From the NCBI GenBank assembly GCA_002104935.1, contig MCGT01000001.1, forward strand, positions 1,257,001 to 1,321,000: 64,000 nucleotides of DNA, written 5' to 3'. The position numbers and the translations under genes were made by a program. Each line of letters starts with the position of its first letter. The stretch's first letter is position 1. This document shows, piece after piece, positions 1 through 9,452 of this stretch. Below the pieces are notes generated by a model, which was given only the letters and a program-made list of their open reading frames with translations, had not been told where the DNA came from and searched no databases. This stretch comes from Hesseltinella vesiculosa (taxonomy: Eukaryota; Mucoromycota; Mucoromycetes; Mucorales; Cunninghamellaceae).

Positions 1-3000
1 GGCAAGTACAATTGGAAGTGGGTGTCACCAGTCATTTCTTCCAAGCTGGAGCGGGCCATGGGGTGACGCAGCATGGCCTTGGAGAAGGGCAAGATCAAAG
101 GCTTGCGGAATTCACGGTTGATTTGGCGGCGGAGCACGTGGAACAATTGGGCAGGGGTGGAGGCGTACACCACTTGCATGTTGCAGTCTTGATGTTGACG
201 GTTCAGCTTTTCAGGCGAGGGGAAAACATATGGGTTGTCATCGCACATTTGCAAGTAGCGTTCGATACGGGACGACGAGCTATACAGAAAAAAAAAAAAA
301 AAAGTCAGGGTCCAATTCGTTGTCGAGCCATGGTGGGCTTACTGTTCAGGGCCTTGACCATCATAACCATGAGGAAGGGACATCACAAGACCAGTACGTT
401 GCAACCACTTTTGTTCACCAGCAGCAATGAATTGATCAATGATACATTGGGCAGCTATAGAAAAAAAACATCAAGGTTTAGAGATCGCTTGTTTCGAGGC
501 AAAAAGTCAGGAGGGAGAGGTCGCTTACTGTTGCTGAAATCACCGAATTGAGCTAAAAAAAAAAAAAAAGATCAGTTTGCGGTGTTTCGAATGTCACCCA
601 GTTTGCTTACCTTCCCAGATGACAAGAGCATTAGGGTCGACCAAAGAGTAACCCAATTCAAAACCAAGGACACCATATTCAGACAAGGAGGAGTTGGAGA
701 TGGAGAGCATGCCTTGTTCAGATGAGATGTGGTTCAGGCTGGTATAGCGGGAGTCGGTTTGTTGGTCATGGAGGACGGCGTGGCGTTGAGAGAAGGTACC
801 ACGTTCGACATCTTGACCGGAGACACGCACATGTTTGCCTTCCAGCAACAAACTGCCCCAAGCAAGACCTTCGGCAGTGGCCCAGTCGATATCTTGGCCA
901 GAGGTCAGGTTCTTTTCACGGTTTTGCAAGATACGCTTCAAGCTGCGGTGGAGGTTGAAGCCGATGGGCAGGGAGGTCATGGATTTGCCGATTTGGTTCA
1001 AGGTGTCGACGGGGAGACCGGTGGGGTAATGGGGCAGGATTTCTTCGGCCAATTCCTTGGGCGACTTGAAGCCGGGCCAGGAGCTGGACAGCCATTCACG
1101 GGATGTGGGTTTGTAGTCTTTGCTGCGGGCATAGCTTTCTTCGAGGATGCCCCACACACGCGTCTTGTTTTCATCGATTTCTTCAGCCGTCAAGGCACCT
1201 TCCTGTTTGAGTTGGGTTTCGTACTTTTCAGCAACAGGCACTTGCTTGGCAATGGCTTCATACATCTTGGGTTGGGTGAACATGGGTTGATCGGTTTCGT
1301 TGTGACCGTGTTTGCGGTAGCAGACCATGTCGATGACAACGTCGCGATGGAAGGTGGCGCGCCAGTCGGCAGCCAATTGCATGACATAGGTGACGGCTTC
1401 GGCATCGTCACCATTGACGTGGAAGACAGGGGCGTTGATGGACTTGGCGATATCGGTACAGTAAGGAGTGGAACGGCCGAATTGGGGATCGGTGGTGAAA
1501 CCGATTTGGTTGTTGACGACAATGTGGATGGTACCGCCGGTGGAGTAGGCAGGCAGGTCGTGGAAGCCCATGGTTTCGTACACCACACCTTGACCAGCAA
1601 AAGCAGCATCACCGTGCATCAACACGGCCATGGAGCGGTTGCCTTCGGGGTCCTTGCCATAGTATTGCAAAGCGCGAGTCTTGCCCAACACGACGGGGTC
1701 CACGGCTTCCAAGTGAGAGGGATTGGCCACCAAGGACAGGTGCACACGCTTACCGGAGGGAGTGGGTCGCACATAGTTCATACCCCTAAAAAAAACCCCC
1801 GTCCAGTGAGTTCTCATAGATGATCCATTTGCAAAAGAGACTCAAGTCTTGCTGTTTCTCTGGTACTTACACTAGTTCAAAAAAAAAAAAAAAGAGGAAA
1901 GGGAAATAAAAAAAAGTCAGTCACTTTCAAAGCAGGACAGATGGGACTTACAGTGGTATTTGACATCACCAGAGCCTTCTTCAGAAGCAGCCACACCGCT
2001 GAATTCACAGAAGATGGATTCGTTGGGCTTGCGCACGACGTTGCTGAGGACATTCAAACGACCACGGTGAGGCATACCAATGACAATGGATTCGACACCC
2101 AAATCGACGGAGCGGTCAATCTAAAAAAAAAAAAAGGCTGAGTCAACCATGGTTTCCGATTGAGAAAAAGAGAAGACACTTACCAAGGCCTTCATACCAG
2201 GAATCAAGGTTTCACCACCTTCCAAACCAAAACGCTTTTCTGAAGGATACTTGGAAGCCACAAAGCGTTCAAAGCTGTCGGACCAGGTCAAACGATCCAG
2301 GATGACACGCTTTTCATCCTTGGTGTACTTAAAAGGTTGAGGGGTTTCAATACGCTGACGAATCCAGTCACATTGAGCACGGTCAGGAATATGGATGTAT
2401 TCAATACCGATAGAACCACCTATGAAAAGAGTGAGAAAGGAAAAGAAGAGAGGGAGATCTTACAGTAAGTCTTCTTCAGAGTGTCGACGATTTCACGCAG
2501 AGTCAAGGTTTTTTCGTTGTTGCCAAAGGCAGGCAAGATGCCAGGACCAAGGTTGAATTGACGATCCAAATCCTTTTCAGTGAATCCGTAGTAAGAGTAT
2601 TCCAATTCAGGAGGAGGGGCGGTTTGCAGGTCGGCATGTTGAATACCCAAAGGATCCAAATTGGCAATGTGATGGCCACGGACTTGATAAGCACGTACCA
2701 TGAGTTGGATCTTCATGTGTTCAATCACATCCTTGGAAGTGGTGTTGCTGGCCAGGTGGTCACCGGGAAGTTCAGGAAGACGAGCACTGGCGGAAGGCAC
2801 CAAGTTGGGGGGAGGTGAGTAGGCTTGGGACGAAGGGATACCCTGAGCCATGTTCTTGAAGTAGATTTGCCATGACAAGTGGACGGATTGAGGATCTCTC
2901 AACCAAGATTCGTACATTTCTTCAATGTAGGGAGCAGCACCGCCTTGCAAAAAGCCATCACTCGCTTGGGGAGCTTGTGTAGTTTTGGCCAAACGTTGTT

Positions 3001-3106
3001 GGCTGGTATGGACGCCGGCGACAGTAGCACGGATTTGACTAGGACGTTGCAACGAACGCAATGCCATGGGTCGAACGGCATTACGCAAGGTGGTCAATCG
3101 ATACAT
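1..3106 (-). CDS. KGD1: 2-oxoglutarate dehydrogenase E1 component, C-terminus beyond window
   Basis: This is the thiamine-diphosphate E1 subunit of the mitochondrial 2-oxoglutarate dehydrogenase complex in the TCA cycle. The N-terminus ([20 protein letters not shown]) is basic and reads as a mitochondrial presequence. The helical E1 segment [20 protein letters not shown] follows, then the core motifs [25 protein letters not shown] and [11 protein letters not shown]. Exons on the minus strand: 2464-3106, about 2182-2419, about 1952-2120, a single nucleotide at 1871, 611-1785, a 24-nt exon at 529-552, 343-454 and 1-279. The last exon runs off the window at the conserved LRHPMARSS region, so the extreme C-terminus is missing. 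All junctions agree with the conserved family sequence, for example VKYH-LGMNY across the 1-nt exon and FGDFSN-TAQCII across the micro-exon. Identification is secure; borders of exons 2 and 3 are approximate. Confidence 0.96.
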
Positions 3107-3631
3107 GGTTGAGTGATCGAAAAAAAAAGAGAAGGGTTAGAGAAGAAGAAAAGAAAACACCACCCTTCCAGCTTCTTCATAATAAATCCAAACCCAGCTG
3201 AGGGAAAAACACAAAAAAATCTTGTAAGCCCGGAAATTCGATTGCCCGATTTTTTTGCTCATTGCCCCGAGTTCAGCACGTTGCGTCCTTTTTTACCCTT
3301 CTTTTTCTTCCCCATTCCCTTTTGAACCGTTCGTCCATTGGAGAAAGTCACGCAAAAGAGAAGGGTCTTTCACTCTCCTTTAGACAGTGGAAAAGAGGAC
3401 AGTTATAAAAATAGACCTCAACATTTTTTTTTTTTTTGGGCGCCCGGTCACTTGGAATGATGGGCCGAAATGTGGAAAAATACGGAAGAGCCGTCCAAAC
3501 AGGAAGCGGCCAGGAGCATTCCCGAGATGTCCCTGCTGTTCTTTGTCGCTTTTTTATTTGGGGAGTGAACAGACGAAAAAAAAAAAAAAAAAAAAAAGGT
3601 GGAGTGCATGTCAAAAAAGGAGGGGGAAGGG
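3107..3631. other. Intergenic: KGD1 promoter side
   Basis: This stretch lies between the KGD1 start and the ATG101 stop. It holds pyrimidine-rich stretches and two homopolymers (T run near 3426-3438, A run near 3576-3597). No coding exon or recognised element was seen. It should contain the KGD1 promoter and the ATG101 3' end. Confidence 0.6.
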
Positions 3632-4630
3632 TCAAAATGTTGAGGAAGGGTTTACTGCTTTTGAAGAAGTGCTTGGTATGGAGTTAGGCATCGATGAGAC
3701 CGAGGTATTGGTCATGGGTACATCTGTTACTAATAGTCGCTTGATCATATTACCCCAAGACTCGGTTTTAGACGGAACGGCCACCTAGCATAAAAACGTC
3801 GAAAGGTTAGGCCACATGAAAAAAAAAAAAATGCAAACATGCATACCTGATATGGAAACGGGTTGCCATCTGTTGTTGTGATCGAAGGAATATGCTCTTT
3901 ATGATCATTGGCTAGTTTCAAGATGGCAAACAGACATTGTGCCAACTGACGCTTGCAACTTTGTCGTGCTTGGGGTCGTTCTTTGGATAAAAAAAAGTTG
4001 AGTCACTCGTTTTTTTTTTTTTTTTTTAAAAAATCACCTTGTTCAGTATCAGGATGGGCTACGCCAATGGTAAGGGACCACTGTTCCCAACAGACCAATT
4101 CCTCGGATTTGGAGAATTGGAACCAATTTTTTTTTAATCGCTTCTCGTAAAATAAAACAGCCATCTATGCAGATGTCAAAAAAGTCAGGCCACCTCCGCT
4201 TCATCTTTCTTCTTTACCCGTGCTTGCTTGACATTGTTCTGAACTGTCAGCATAAACTCGTCGACTTTATCTTCGATCAGCCTATGTATTTCGTCGCTGT
4301 CTGTCACGGACTAGGGAGTAAAAAAAGGGTGGGTAGGCATGGCAAAGCTGTAGGATAAACGCTTACAACGGTGGTATCTAATACATGCAATTCCCGAGGA
4401 GCCACATTGATAAGTAGTCGATGGAAAAAGATGGAATGTAACAATGCTGAACAACATGACCATGAGCACGAGATGGGCTATGCATTTTCATTATTCTTAC
4501 CACGAAGGACGTCAGGCAATTCCACGATGGGGACTGAGATCTACAGATGAACAAACGAGTCAACAATAAGAATAGACCGAAGTAGCCCATGGCGTACCAT
4601 TTCTATGCTAAATTCTTTGGCGCTGGTCAT
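3632..4630 (-). CDS. ATG101: Autophagy-related protein 101
   Basis: ATG101 is a HORMA-fold subunit of the Atg1/ULK kinase complex that starts autophagosome formation and stabilises Atg13. Spliced minus-strand exons read MTSAKEFSIEM, then ISVPIVELPDVLR-ALLHSIFFHR, then SVTDSDEIHRLIEDKVDEF. These are followed by the WF-loop region FYEKRLKKNWFQFSKSEELV with CWEQWSLTIGV, then LFAILKLANDHKEHIP, and finally NPFPYQ-VAVPSKTESWGNMIKR. The order and spacing match the family along its whole length, which is about 220 residues. About seven exons are separated by short introns, several with poly-T tracts. The start is the ATG at 4628-4630, giving a 33-nt first exon. Presence of ATG101 rather than Atg29/Atg31 is the usual state in most non-Saccharomyces fungi. 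It shares a roughly 100-bp divergent promoter with the next gene. Confidence 0.9.
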
Positions 4631-4730
4631 ATTCGAGGAGGTAACATGAATAAATGGTTATGAAACGAGGAAGAAAAATAAAAAAAGCAGCTTCCTTTTT
4701 TATTCTTTTTCACTTCCTTTTTGTCCTTTT
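4631..4730. promoter_or_regulatory. Short bidirectional promoter
   Basis: Only 100 bp separate the ATG of ATG101 (minus) from the ATG of the MoaB/Mog-domain gene (plus). The stretch is A-rich then pyrimidine-rich (CTTCCTTTTT). Both core promoters must lie here or inside the 5' exons. No specific factor site was identified. Confidence 0.5.
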
Positions 4731-5727
4731 ATGATTCGACTACAACGTCTACTGGTTCCACCAAAACGAGTGGCTTTACACTATCACCCATCTCGCTCGC
4801 TCCAATCACATATCAAAGGACCAAGTTTCACTGCTGCTTGCTGTATTATGTAGGGCGAATCCTCTTTCAAAGATGTAAAAAGCTCAAGATTTTTTTTTTC
4901 TTTGCTGCCAGTGGCGATGAAATCTTGAACGGAAAAACCAAGGATACCAATGCCCACTTTCTCGGTAACAACATGAATAAAACCATCACTCGTATCTCAT
5001 TTTTTTATTGGTAGCAAAGTACTTGTTTGACATGGGCATCACATTGAAGAAAATCGAGGTGGTCCCCGACGACACAAAAGCCATTGCTGACTCGGTGACC
5101 CAGCTGTCGAGTCACCATCATATCGTGTTCACATCTGGTGGGATCGGCCCTACCATGGACGATATCAGCTACGATGCCATTGCCAAGGCATACGGCGTCG
5201 ATTTGAGCCTGGACGACGAGACCTGCCAACGAATGAAGGACATGGCTCAGCGACAGTCCAACGACCCGGTCTGGGAGCTGACTGACGCGCGTAAACGCAT
5301 GGCGCTTTTCCCCACCGGCGCCAATATCCTCCGCGTGGATCCCAAACTGTGGGTCCCTGTCGTGGTCGTCAACAACAATATCCACATCTTGCCTGGCGTC
5401 CCTCGGCTCTTTGAACAGCTCGTTCACGGCCTCCGTCCTCACATCGAGCAAACCATGGCCAGCCTACATATGACACCTACCAAATTCCATCGTGTCGAGA
5501 TCGCCACCAGCGAGTCCGAAGGCATCATCGCGCCTGTTCTCAACACCTTGCAAGACAAGTTTGCCAACGTCAGTATCGGCAGCTATCCAAAATGGGGACT
5601 GGGTCCTCAGGGCGAACGCGTGGTAGTCAGTATCGTTGGCAAGGATGAGCAATGTGTGCACCAGGCTGCGAAAGAAATCCAGGAGGGTATCCAAGGATGG
5701 GTTTACCAACAAGACAGCTGCCCATGA
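4731..5727 (+). CDS. MoaB/Mog (molybdopterin-binding) domain protein, probably mitochondrial
   Basis: Three exons (4731-4849, 4912-4964, 5015-5727) give about 294 residues. After a basic N-terminal segment (MIRLQRLLVPPKRVALHYHP) that looks like a mitochondrial presequence, the MoCF_biosynth fold starts at IIGDEILNGKTKDTNAHFLA. It continues with the motif FTSGGIGPTMDD, a D-A-K-AYG region and LPGVPRLFEQLV. This domain occurs in CinA and in the N-terminal half of FAD synthase FLAD1, where it has FAD-hydrolase or nucleotide-processing roles. Here it stands alone, without a PAPS-reductase-like FAD synthase domain. An activity on FAD or a related nucleotide is inference. Intron 1 is assigned from the donor GTAGGG and acceptor CCAG because this restores the conserved IIGDEI motif. 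Confidence 0.8.
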
Positions 5728-5860
5728 TCTCTTTCATTGCTTCACCGTTCCGTATTGATCAATAAACGATTAGAATTTATTGAAATAAAGGGGTAATGTG
5801 AAAGAGGTTGAGGGGGGGGGGTATTGGTAAAAAAAAATACAAAAAGCGCCAGAACCAGAA

Positions 5861-6764
5861 TTAGTCAAAAATATCCATGCCCATATTGTTCAACATCGTC
5901 AGAGCAAAGCGATCGTCAGCTGTAGGCCGAACTTGGTCCGCGGGTCGGCGTTGGCCCACAAACACATAGCAATCTTGCTCATAGCCAAAAAACGACCCGT
6001 CCTTGTTCAACACCGGCTCATAGTCAAAGTGGCGGCCAAAATGGTAATCCCAAAAGCCGACTTCCTTCTCCAACGAGCGACACTTGTAGCCAATCACAAC
6101 CTTGGTCTGTTCCGAGCACACCTCCAGCAAGGTGTCCATGAGGATGCTGAACAGCTCAACAAAATACACACAGTCGCTAATCAGCACCAGGTCAATAGGG
6201 CCATCGTCCAAGACGCGTGCCGCATCAGCCTTGTTTCCCCAGTGCAGTCGAGTACAAACCACTTCGGCATGGAGACCATCGTTGGCGAGATGTGCTTTTG
6301 CATTTTCGCTCATCGTGGGGACTACTGGCTCCAGGTCCGTCAGGTAGACTTGGCAGTGTTGATTTAATTCGTTGGCTAGGGCCAGGCCGCCGTAGCCGAC
6401 GCCAGAGCCCAGTTCCAGCACTCGGTACCGTCGGGACGAAGTGGCATTGGCATCCATGCCTGCATAGTAATCAACGGGGATCGGCTGACTAGGTTCCAAA
6501 GCATTATGCTGCTGTGATGAAAAGTAGGATTGGAGGATATAGGCACTGGAAAAATAAAGAGAATATGTAAGTTTTTTTTTTTTTTCATCGTGTGCCCCTG
6601 GTTTTTGCAGACCTTTCCCATACTTTGCCAGCCAGCCCCAGTTGTACGACATCTTGCTTCAATGACATGGCATGACCCACACTGATCCCGGCAGGTGGAC
6701 CATGGCTTGCTTGTACATTGAGTCCCTGAGGCCGATTGCCAACTACAAAGTCATGATCGTCCAT
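5861..6764 (-). CDS. METTL21-like protein methyltransferase
   Basis: A seven-beta-strand SAM-dependent methyltransferase of the lysine-methyltransferase METTL21/Nnt1 type. Exon 1 begins at ATG 6764 (MDDHDFVVGNRP) and ends in GKVWES, which is spliced to AYILQSYFSS. The GKVWE motif followed by a helix is typical of the family. The SAM-binding motif is VLELGSGVGYGGLALA, the acidic loop is VYLTDLEP, and the post-motif DLVLISDCVYF corresponds to the family (D/E)xxY signature. Length is about 280 residues. The substrate cannot be told from the sequence; family members methylate chaperones and elongation factors. A more upstream in-frame ATG would add a Phe-rich leader and was not chosen. Confidence 0.82.
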
Positions 6765-7319
6765 GGGCAGTAGATTAAAAAAAAAGAGATGGGGAAAGGG
6801 TGGTTCGAACATCGGCTCCGACCAGGCACATGTTTTCCAAGGGGTGGCGAGCGGCGGCTGAATTCAGCCATCCAAGTCATTTTGAAAAAAAAAAAAAACC
6901 ACTGCACATCAGCACCTTTGAGTGATTGGATGGATGTGATGTTTTGAGCAAGTACGCATATGCATGTATAATGGTGGTGCTGAAAAAATCAGGTCTCCTG
7001 GCGAAGGTCACCCAGCCAACTTTTATTCAGTCTCGTTTTGACACCTCCGATTCCTCAGCTTAAAAAAATGAAAAATCGGCCATTTTCGTCAGAGGTCTCC
7101 CAGGCATTCTGGTCAAAAGGCACAGTGTAAAACTACTCTAAATAAATTCAACCTAAATTCTGCATACCAGTACAAAATGATGGGAAAATGACCATGGTTA
7201 AGAATTGTAACTCTCTCCGACAAACGAGGAAGAGCTAAATTGATTTCAAAAATGAAGAGCATTTCTTTTGTTTCCTCCCACAAAAATCTGATGGCGGGAA
7301 ATCCAGTAACAAGATACAG
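6765..7319. other. Intergenic with dispersed repeat copy
   Basis: No gene was seen. At about 6905-7035 there is a segment of about 110-130 bp that is similar to 60115-60240 (shared core TCACCCAGCCAACTTTT preceded by a GAAAAA.TCAGGTC block). The stretch also holds poly-A/poly-T tracts. Confidence 0.45.
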
Positions 7320-8030
7320 CATATGATTGGCTGAGGGCTGGCCTTACGCACCACGCGTGCGTTTTTTTTTTTTTTTTGCATTTTCTTTGTCTCTTCTTCC
7401 TGTTTGCTCATTTTACTTGTAACTTATTCCCTTGATCCAATCACATCATTCTGTCTACGGAGTTCTCTATTGCGCCCCTGAAAAATCTTTCTTCCTACCC
7501 TTGCCTGATTTTTTTGAATCAGCTTTGGATTGCCACCAACCCAGACTACACTGCATTGTCACAAGCAATAAACCTTCGTCAAGTTTTAAGTCATCCTTCA
7601 TTTTTTTCAAATATCAAGCATTTTTCTTTACTGATAAATATATGGAAACTGATCACAGCTCATAATGACGTGCCTGACAACAGGAGCCATGCGATCGCGC
7701 CGAGGGACATCGACAGCGCCAAGAAGAACGAAATGTTGATGCTGTGAGACCAAATGCTGTATGCAACCAAATGGGTCACTCGACAAAGGATTACCAACGC
7801 TCATACATCACAAAGGCTGCCTCGCATTCGTGTCACACGGGAGCCAATTTGCACGTCGTCGCCCCAATGGCGTCCAAGGCTTCAATTTACTCGACAATCT
7901 GCTCTGGCAAGAATGTATTTACCGCGTTTATCCCGGTACTTTTTGTCAACTGAAGACAAGAGGGTCCTCTATTTTGCCTTAGTGGATGCAAGATTGCATT
8001 TTTTTTTGAGACATGCGCTCTTGATTGGTT
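7320..8030 (+). mobile_element. Internally deleted, decayed relative of the 51-54 kb Fanzor element
   Basis: Segments align in order with the Fanzor locus at 51.17-54.74 kb. The leader TTTGCTCATTTT and the first coding exon match (TTGCCTGATT..., ...TACACTGCATTGTCACAAGCAA, and the intron start AAGTCATCC). The R/Q-rich segment matches (GACGTGCC.AACAACAGGA..., GATCGCGCCGAGG), as do GGATTACCAACGCTCAT and a block ending CTCGACAAT. The next matching bases, CTGCTCTGGCAAGAA, correspond to about 54660, some 45 bp after the Fanzor stop codon. The copy therefore lacks about 2.6 kb including all catalytic exons, but keeps the 5' part and the 3' non-coding tail. Frames are broken, so it is not coding. Outer ends are approximate. 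Confidence 0.75.
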
Positions 8031-8149
8031 CGCTTGCATTTTCATTGTTCTTTTTCAAATAGGCATGTCAAAAAGCTTCTTTAAACCATGATCGACCCAG
8101 CTACCCTTTCTTTTCTTTGTCTTTTTTCCCTTCTATATATTCACAGACA

Positions 8150-8695
8150 ATGTATACACGCAAACTCATCCTACCGATGCTCGTACTTTGGGGCGTCCTC
8201 TGCGCCCACCTGGTGGCTGCCTTTTGCTTTGAAAATGGATTTCCAGCGGACCCTTCCAATCGCTTGATAGTCTATCAAGAGACAAATGCTGGAGGCGGAA
8301 TTGCATCGTAAGACCTACCGGGGGTACATTCTAGGAAAAAGCACTGATTGCCTCCTTTTTTTTTTTTTTTTTTTTTTTGGCTATGTAGCCGTTTCTCAGT
8401 AGAAATGGGTCCAGGGGAAAAACAATGCTGCAACTATGCCAACACAGACTGCAATAGAGCAGGTGGCGCAGAAGCTACTGGTGTTTTTAGAGTAACGATC
8501 CCTTTACACTCTGCAGGAAGCTCAAAATTTTTTTTGCTGCCTTGCTAGTGCCAAATTCATGATGTGGTGACCAATGTTGTCGTGCCCAGCGGAGGTTATT
8601 GCCTTCATTACGGTGACCCCAACCATCCCACCATCGAAGTCTACACTGCAACGGGCCAGCCGTTTGAGAATTTTATCCTGTCCCGGCCCCACTGA
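8150..8695 (+). CDS. Small secreted cysteine-rich protein
   Basis: Three exons (8150-8307, 8389-8491, 8549-8695) give 135 residues. A hydrophobic signal peptide (LILPMLVLWGVLCAHLVAAF) is followed by a short mature domain with eight cysteines, including a CCNY motif, GVFRCQIHD and GGYCLHYGDP. There is no membrane segment after the signal peptide. I do not recognise the family; a cell-surface or effector-like role would be guesswork. The third exon is spliced from donor AGA/GTAACG, which avoids a stop in the retained intron and keeps the frame. It lies directly downstream of the decayed Fanzor copy, whose 3' end may now form part of its promoter. Confidence 0.65.
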
Positions 8696-9157
8696 CATGC
8701 CGATCTCCCCCACCATCCTTTGGCTAATTTAAAAATCCCCTTGTCACCCATCCAGTAAACAGCTTAAGCAACCTCAATTTCCAGCCTTTTCTTTCTTTTC
8801 AAAGTTGGGTGAGAGACCAAAAAGGAAATCGACTTTAGCCCGCTGGCTGCCTTATGCGTGGTGTTGCGGTGTTGTGACCTGTCTTCAATTCGCCGCCGTG
8901 AGATCGGAAGGATGAAAGACTACAACGTTTACATTATCCATCATAGACTAGGTTTATGCAGAGAAATACTTTTTGGAGCGAACAATTCACGTACCGCTTC
9001 CAATGCAAGAAAGTTCTTGTTTAGTTTTACATTTTTTTTTTATTCTAGATAAAAACGTCAGACTCAGGTAATGATTGTCTTGACAAGAAAAAACTCAATC
9101 CAAATCTCCAGTCAGAGGTCCAAATTTGGTACAAGAGGTGATTTCTGACCACTTTCC

Positions 9158-9188
<31 letters not shown>

Positions 9189-9452
9189 GCGACATTGAGC
9201 ACATTTGAGCTAAATGGAAAATGCAACGTTTTTCATGGGAGCTATACATCATGAATGATGATAGTCCCGAAAAAACCATAACGATCGGTGGACGCCGCCA
9301 AGCCATCTCTTCATCCGTGTCGTTCAAGACCTCCCCTCAGCCCTAGCCAAACTTGGCGTGGGCGGAGATGCAATACCAATTCAGCGCTTTGATGAAAAGC
9401 GGGTAGTTCCTCTCCTCCTCTCTCATCTTTTCATCCATCTTCACTTTAAAAC
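8696..9452. other. Intergenic, ABP1 promoter side
   Basis: No coding exon or RNA gene was recognised. The stretch holds a poly-A run of about 28 nt near 9159-9186 and a pyrimidine-rich segment just before the ABP1 start. Confidence 0.55.

Noticed and set aside
729..1823. 364-codon plus-strand open frame
   Set aside because: It lies exactly opposite the KGD1 exon, has no domain, and its openness follows from codon bias of the real gene.
6800..6830. tRNA-like B box (GGTTCGAAC)
   Set aside because: No A box, acceptor stem or anticodon arm can be folded around it.
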